Position numbers and translations under genes: made by a program
Notes under the pieces: generated by a model
Databases searched by the model: none
Told to the model about the DNA's origin: nothing
What the model saw: the letters and a program-made list of their open reading frames with translations, nothing else
Origin: Eubacteriales bacterium
GTDB lineage: Bacteria > Bacillota > Clostridia > Lachnospirales > Lachnospiraceae
Length of the DNA stretch: 9,685 nt
Reading direction: 5' to 3'
Assembly: GCA_030536565.1 (NCBI GenBank)
Contig: JAUNPT010000084.1
Coordinates: 1-9,685 of the forward strand
Part shown: positions 7,501 to 9,685 of the stretch, one piece after another
Layout: each line of letters opens with the position of its first letter
Position numbering within the stretch: position 1 is the first letter of the stretch

Positions 7501-9184
7501 TAATTGCTGTATTTGATGTCCTGATTCTGTTGTTTGTTCTTCCTGCCGGATTAAAGAAAAATTCATCTGTTGCAAATGAACCGATTGTCTGTCCTTCACT
7601 TCCAGGTACAATATCCTTACCATACCAGCTGTTCATAATATCAACTGAAAGCTTATTATTATACTTGGCTGAATCTAACTGCTCTGCGCCAAAATCCCAT
7701 ACGTCAACCCTGCCATCAGAAACAAGCTCTGGTGTTTCTGATGCTTCTGGCAGATTGCTTACATTAATTCCATGAAGATACATTTCGTTTTCCTGTGCTG
7801 ATGTTACGACTGTAAATGTTAATGTAGTAGCAACACCCTTGTAATTAAATGCCACTGATGAAAGACCATCGTTCTTTCCATCTATTAAAAGCTGTTCTTT
7901 TTCTGACGTAAATTCACCCTTCTTGCTTGATGCCTTAATCTTAGCTGTGGCATCACCGCCATACTGACAAAGGTTAAATGTTACTGTTGCATCTCCTGCA
8001 ACCTTTACCTCAAATTTATTACCATTGTAAATTGCAAGACCATGCTGTGTATCATGCATGTATAAATCTCCGTTGCCTGTTACTGTAAGATTATCCTTTG
8101 TAATATCTCCTGTCAGTGGATTTGCAGCATCATATTCTGCCGACACTACAGAGCCATCTGCAAAGTTATACATTTCAACAGTATCCTTCTTAACCCCATT
8201 ATCATCTGGCTGTTCTTCCATAATTGTATCCATAACAATTTCCGGCACATAGACCTTATCCGTAAATGATAATGTAAGTGTTGTCGGTGTGTCTGAAAGA
8301 TACTTAAACTCTACTGCACTGCCATCATTATGATAACAGCCTGTCTTAGAACTTACAGTTTCCGAATAAGAACCATCTGAACTTGTAAGTGTGAGTGATG
8401 CCATATTGGAATACAAACAGTCACCTACGGTAACCTTAGTTGGCCCATTTACCGCAAGTTCAATAGAGTTTCCAGCTTTAAATTCCATACCATGCTGGTT
8501 TCCATTGTAGCCATATGCATTCTGGTTTCCCACCTTTACCTTAAGGCTTCCGTATTCTACATCGCTCTTTCCATCTGTTGTTGTAGGAATTACTGAACCG
8601 TCCCTGAAATTATATACCTTATGAAGTGATTCAACCTCAATACATGGCATATATATTTTATCAGTCATTGTCATTGTAAGTGTAGTAGCTGCTTCCCCGG
8701 TATATGTAAATACCATAGCACTTCCATCATTATGATAGCAGCCTGTCTTAGCAGCCTGTGTCTCCGAGTATGAACCATCTGAGCTTGTAAGTGTAAGTGA
8801 TGTCATATTAGAATACTGACAGTCACCTACGGTAACCTTAGTTGGCCCATTTACTGCAAGTTCAATAGAGTTCCCAGCTTTAAATTCCATACCATGCTGA
8901 TTTCCATTGTAACCATATGCATTCTGGTTTCCCACCTTTACCGTTAATGTTTCATAAGTCACATCGCTTTTTCCATCTGTTGTTGTAGGAATTATTGAAC
9001 CATCTCTGAAATCATAGAAATGGTCACCATCAACAGTGTTTGTTGTTCCCGAGTTGCCTGCCGATGCGTAAACTGTTTTTGCCGCAAGGGAAAACCCTGA
9101 CGGAATAATTGCTAACACTGTCAGCAGAATTGCCGTAAATGCTGCTACGGCTTTGGTCATACGTTTGTTTCCTGTAAAAACCAT
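4577..9184 (-). CDS. surface-anchored multi-modular pectin methylesterase (CE8)
   Basis: This 1535-residue protein removes methyl esters from pectin outside the cell. The ATG at 9184 follows GGGAGGT by 6 nt. Parts in order: signal peptide (1 to about 41, ending near VYASA); modules 1 and 2 (57-187, 191-321), about 80% alike; divergent module 3 (339-478); module 4 (495-660) and module 5 (927-1042), similar to each other and beginning WDF; between them three beta-rich stalk repeats of about 85 residues (668-925); the CE8 beta-helix (about 1045-1455); a Pro/Glu/Asp-rich linker (1457-1500); and VPTGD (1501-1505), a membrane segment (1507-1528) and RKKRA. Catalytic residues are all visible: GRQDTLYG (Asp1258), GGTDYIFGG (Asp1280) and GYFGRPW (Arg1350). 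Spacings of 22 and 70 match known pectin methylesterases. The usual oxyanion Gln before Asp1258 appears replaced (ERAAAMAV). The N-terminal modules probably bind polysaccharide, but I recognise no named family. Its own promoter region and terminator suggest a single-gene unit. The enzyme call is very secure; the anchoring mode is less so. Confidence 0.96.
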   Translation of the reverse strand: MVFTGNKRMTKAVAAFTAILLTVLAIIPSGFSLAAKTVYASAGNSGTTNTVDGDHFYDFRDGSIIPTTTDGKSDVTYETLTVKVGNQNAYGYNGNQHGMEFKAGNSIELAVNGPTKVTVGDCQYSNMTSLTLTSSDGSYSETQAAKTGCYHNDGSAMVFTYTGEAATTLTMTMTDKIYMPCIEVESLHKVYNFRDGSVIPTTTDGKSDVEYGSLKVKVGNQNAYGYNGNQHGMEFKAGNSIELAVNGPTKVTVGDCLYSNMASLTLTSSDGSYSETVSSKTGCYHNDGSAVEFKYLSDTPTTLTLSFTDKVYVPEIVMDTIMEEQPDDNGVKKDTVEMYNFADGSVVSAEYDAANPLTGDITKDNLTVTGNGDLYMHDTQHGLAIYNGNKFEVKVAGDATVTFNLCQYGGDATAKIKASSKKGEFTSEKEQLLIDGKNDGLSSVAFNYKGVATTLTFTVVTSAQENEMYLHGINVSNLPEASETPELVSDGRVDVWDFGAEQLDSAKYNNKLSVDIMNSWYGKDIVPGSEGQTIGSFATDEFFFNPAGRTNNRIRTSNTAITRYDARTDKVIDGTTLTGYLYSNNASPVVYAGIKLYKNDILTLYTGSNSGASTIYCESPSGIIQEAQSSVDGVKLTFYALEYGVYKIYSTNEKLVIYRALREHTQPVVVSGAVDLTAAAGIEDKDYRILISNMETGEEIEAAVEGGRYSTYLYEGYHYKMSLKDANGYVIKSTTDIDLVKGTGNKDIPVVIEKVDLVTVTGEFTGLTEAEAAKMELSFVNTDKVYVPEFTVTGTTFTVFLERGVEYSIAAEGINDFYLSDITKLCAVENGTKNIAFTAKPVYTVYTTLAGLPVEMIADAEVTFTNINEPEYSYTFKGDAKMQLRDGQYKVKVTNIASQPFVQKITSDVKVDGMPVSKTIEFDTMSQWDFSKLNGNPGVETIGETPYYSGLKLKNALENKIYLLLLADGTIEVPVKKNDIVTLQYCYCSAFNINGEVTVETNSGSTTTIETTVYTAKEDGVVTLAGTGQTYFTSISVSTPAAYSEKVTVGADKQYQTINAALDAVAMMNRPNNERVEIVIDPGNYEEMLVINLENVSLVNAAGENSSIELTNKGVDITDNAVRITSYYGHGYNYYSMGSDCKYDADILAANQENGYLSTTNPGSGTTNGSYWNATVVVYANGFEADGIIFENSFNQYISAKEAADTVVMWETGSKGERPTTVGDTSVQQKEFVERAAAMAVVGDKSVFNNCKFIGRQDTLYGGQNIDSVYQNCNILGGTDYIFGGMRAVFYQCKLTMNTENTNSNDVAYITAAQQSAGRGYLMYNCTVTSTTPGVDTASEYRSKQGYFGRPWAANTSEVVYYNTVVETTDDPATPGQSLIKAEGWNSSLGGESVKMYEFATKELSGQNNAADRAGWATTLTEAKLSDGTDISIAAFLGDWAAQLQARGLVKELNFVEPGVPEITEEPSKPEQPDVPGDLEDGSNGEAYQPKDEAQTPATDVPTGDGSLAVWYVILALMAVLAVIGIVYAERKKRA
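7751..8170 (-). repeat. third, divergent copy of the N-terminal module
   Basis: Residues 339-478 of the pectinesterase begin YNFADGSVV like copies 1 and 2 (Y-D/N-F-R-D-G-S). They keep TQHGLAIYNGNKFEV against NQHGMEFKAGNSIEL, and NLCQYGG against GDCQYSN, and end with a similar beta strand. The first Cys is kept (C406) but the second is lost. It is an older duplicate of the same domain. Confidence 0.75.
8222..9016 (-). repeat. tandem 393-bp coding repeat (pectinesterase modules 1 and 2)
   Basis: Copy 1 (8624-9016) encodes residues 57-187 and copy 2 (8222-8614) encodes residues 191-321, with a period of 402 bp. By eye about 80% of residues agree. Residues 82-122 and 216-256 are identical over 41 positions, and in the DNA for that block only a few silent changes are visible. 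Both copies carry a Cys pair (C122/C149 and C256/C283). This is a recent in-frame duplication. The ends of the modules have diverged more than the core. Confidence 0.9.
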
Positions 9185-9190
9185 TTAAAA

Positions 9191-9197
9191 ACCTCCC
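9191..9197 (-). promoter_or_regulatory. ribosome binding site of the pectinesterase gene
   Basis: GGGAGGT on the minus strand ends 6 nt before the ATG at 9184. It favours this start over the next in-frame ATG at codon 9, and it keeps a normal charged N-terminus (NKR) for the signal peptide. Confidence 0.85.
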
Positions 9198-9240
9198 ATA
9201 ATAAAATATTGCATCTTACCCAATTTCAATGCACTACTAA

Positions 9241-9269
9241 ATTATAATGGATTACCGCATTCTATTATA
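9241..9269 (-). promoter_or_regulatory. candidate pectinesterase promoter (two TATAAT boxes, weak -35)
   Basis: Two perfect TATAAT hexamers lie on the minus strand at 9264-9269 and 9241-9246, which is 73-85 and 50-62 bp upstream of the start codon. Neither has a TTGACA-like box at 16-18 bp: the upstream positions read ATGAAC and TATAAT respectively. A good -10 with a poor -35 fits a promoter that needs an activator. Which box is used cannot be told from the sequence. Confidence 0.5.
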
Positions 9270-9298
9270 GGTTCATTTTTTTACTGGTTCATTTTTTT
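9270..9298 (-). repeat. tandem 13-bp direct repeat, candidate activator operator
   Basis: On the minus strand AAAAAAATGAACC occurs twice, perfectly, at 9286-9298 and 9270-9282, with a 16-bp period. The second copy touches the TATAAT at 9264-9269 and ends about 24 bp upstream of the TATAAT at 9241-9246. Tandem direct repeats at or next to the -35 region are typical of AraC-family activator sites, and such a regulator is encoded next door. The 16-bp period is shorter than the 21 bp usual for AraC/XylS sites, so the protein that binds is unproven. Confidence 0.45.
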
Positions 9299-9490
9299 CC
9301 AGAGGGATTTTTTTTGTTAATATCCCTGCATATACCGTTCCAGGCCTTCCTAAAACATATGATTTCTCTATTAATCCCCTTATGGCAGTATGTTATATCT
9401 GCCAGCTTCCGTAAAAGTCCATATGAATTTCCCACTACACAAGCCTCCATTAAAAATCAGCAAAAACATGCCCGCTCATAATATTATATT

Positions 9491-9685
9491 CTATTTATTT
9501 CTGCATGTGATTAGCTTGCAGATTGGATTACCCATTTCGGAAAACCTCTGCTCATATTCTGTCATGACATTCCCCTCATTCATAGCGTCCTCATGATGAA
9601 GGTCATATGTATATGCCTCCAGCTTCCAGCCGGCTTCCTTAACCTCCTCTAAAGAAAAATCAAACAAATCCCTATTGTCTGTCTT
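9491..9685 (-). CDS. trmB: tRNA (guanine-46-N7)-methyltransferase, C-terminal part (5' end outside window)
   Basis: The minus strand is open from the window edge to a TAG at 9491-9493, giving 64 codons. They begin KTDNRDLFDFSLEE, continue AGW and DLHHEDAMNEGNVMTEYEQRF, then EMGNPI. These are the hallmark C-terminal motifs of TrmB: the T-D-N stretch (visible residues 2-4) and the N-V-M-T-E-Y-E-x-x-F stretch (39-48), which help hold S-adenosylmethionine and the tRNA. The enzyme methylates G46 in the variable loop of tRNAs in the cytoplasm and is usually about 215 residues, so roughly the last third is seen. It is a housekeeping gene transcribed in the same direction as the esterase but about 300 bp away, and probably unrelated in function. 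No sign of damage is visible, and the short C-terminal end is normal. Confidence 0.93.
   Translation of the reverse strand, partial: KTDNRDLFDFSLEEVKEAGWKLEAYTYDLHHEDAMNEGNVMTEYEQRFSEMGNPICKLITCRNK

Larger units (their letters stand above)
9194..9490. other. intergenic region between trmB and the pectinesterase gene
   Basis: This stretch of nearly 300 bp holds the promoter and repeat elements described separately in its left third. The remainder (about 9300-9490) contains two small inverted repeats, at 9303-9327 and 9384-9403, neither followed by a T-run, and a doubtful 48-53 codon minus-strand frame (9289-9450). I could not find a convincing terminator for trmB, nor a riboswitch or RNA gene. 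Confidence 0.6.

Noticed and set aside
6741..8252. Three plus-strand frames opposite the esterase modules
   Set aside because: They are antisense to Thr- and Ser-rich beta modules, which readily leave long open antisense frames, and they show no recognisable protein features.
9303..9327. Inverted repeat agggat...atccct with a T-rich loop
   Set aside because: The stem is only 6 bp, the T-run lies in the loop rather than after the stem, and it is about 165 bp from the trmB stop.
9384..9403. Inverted repeat ggcag...ctgcc considered as a trmB terminator
   Set aside because: The stem is only 5 bp plus a bulged extension, and no T-run follows on either strand.
9390..9596. 68-codon plus-strand frame at the right end
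   Set aside because: It runs antisense through the end of trmB, whose motifs are clear, and has no ribosome binding site worth noting.

Overview
The window looks like a chromosomal segment from an AT-rich, Gram-positive, gut-type anaerobe. The best guess is a Lachnospiraceae bacterium, possibly a pectin-using Lachnospira-like species. This rests on strong AGGAGG-type ribosome binding sites, a lipoprotein signal, a C-terminal wall- or membrane-anchor tail, a YesN-like membrane-bound AraC regulator and a very large multi-module pectinesterase. The taxon is inferred from style and gene content, not from a marker gene.

Layout from left to right. (1) 3-659, plus strand: the C-terminal part of an AI-2E-family membrane transporter, cut by the window edge. 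(2) 685-2211, minus: a solute-binding lipoprotein, convergent with the transporter. (3) 2234-4423, minus: a two-membrane-segment AraC-family regulator, 22 bp upstream of the lipoprotein gene and with its own promoter at 4446-4474. (4) 4508-4550: a terminator closing the next unit. (5) 4577-9184, minus: a 1535-residue secreted, surface-anchored pectin methylesterase (CE8). It has five N-terminal beta-type modules, three stalk repeats, the catalytic domain, a proline- and acid-rich linker and an anchor. (6) 9194-9490: intergenic region with candidate promoter elements and a striking 13-bp tandem direct repeat. (7) 9491-9685, minus: the C-terminal 64 codons of trmB (tRNA m7G46 methyltransferase), cut by the window edge and too short at the edge to show a start codon.

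How the genes may work together (inference). The surface esterase would strip methyl groups from pectin. The membrane AraC protein has an extracytoplasmic domain that could sense a pectin-derived ligand. The orphan lipoprotein has no permease gene next to it, so it may capture that ligand for the sensor or for a transporter encoded elsewhere. The tandem repeat next to a promoter with a good -10 but poor -35 upstream of the esterase is a candidate activator site. The araC-lipoprotein pair is a separate transcription unit from the esterase gene, because a terminator and a near-consensus promoter lie between them.

The least explained parts are the repeated N-terminal modules of the esterase, which I cannot assign to a named family, and the possible sensor/binding-protein pairing. 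I saw no tRNA or rRNA genes, CRISPR array, insertion sequence or phage genes.
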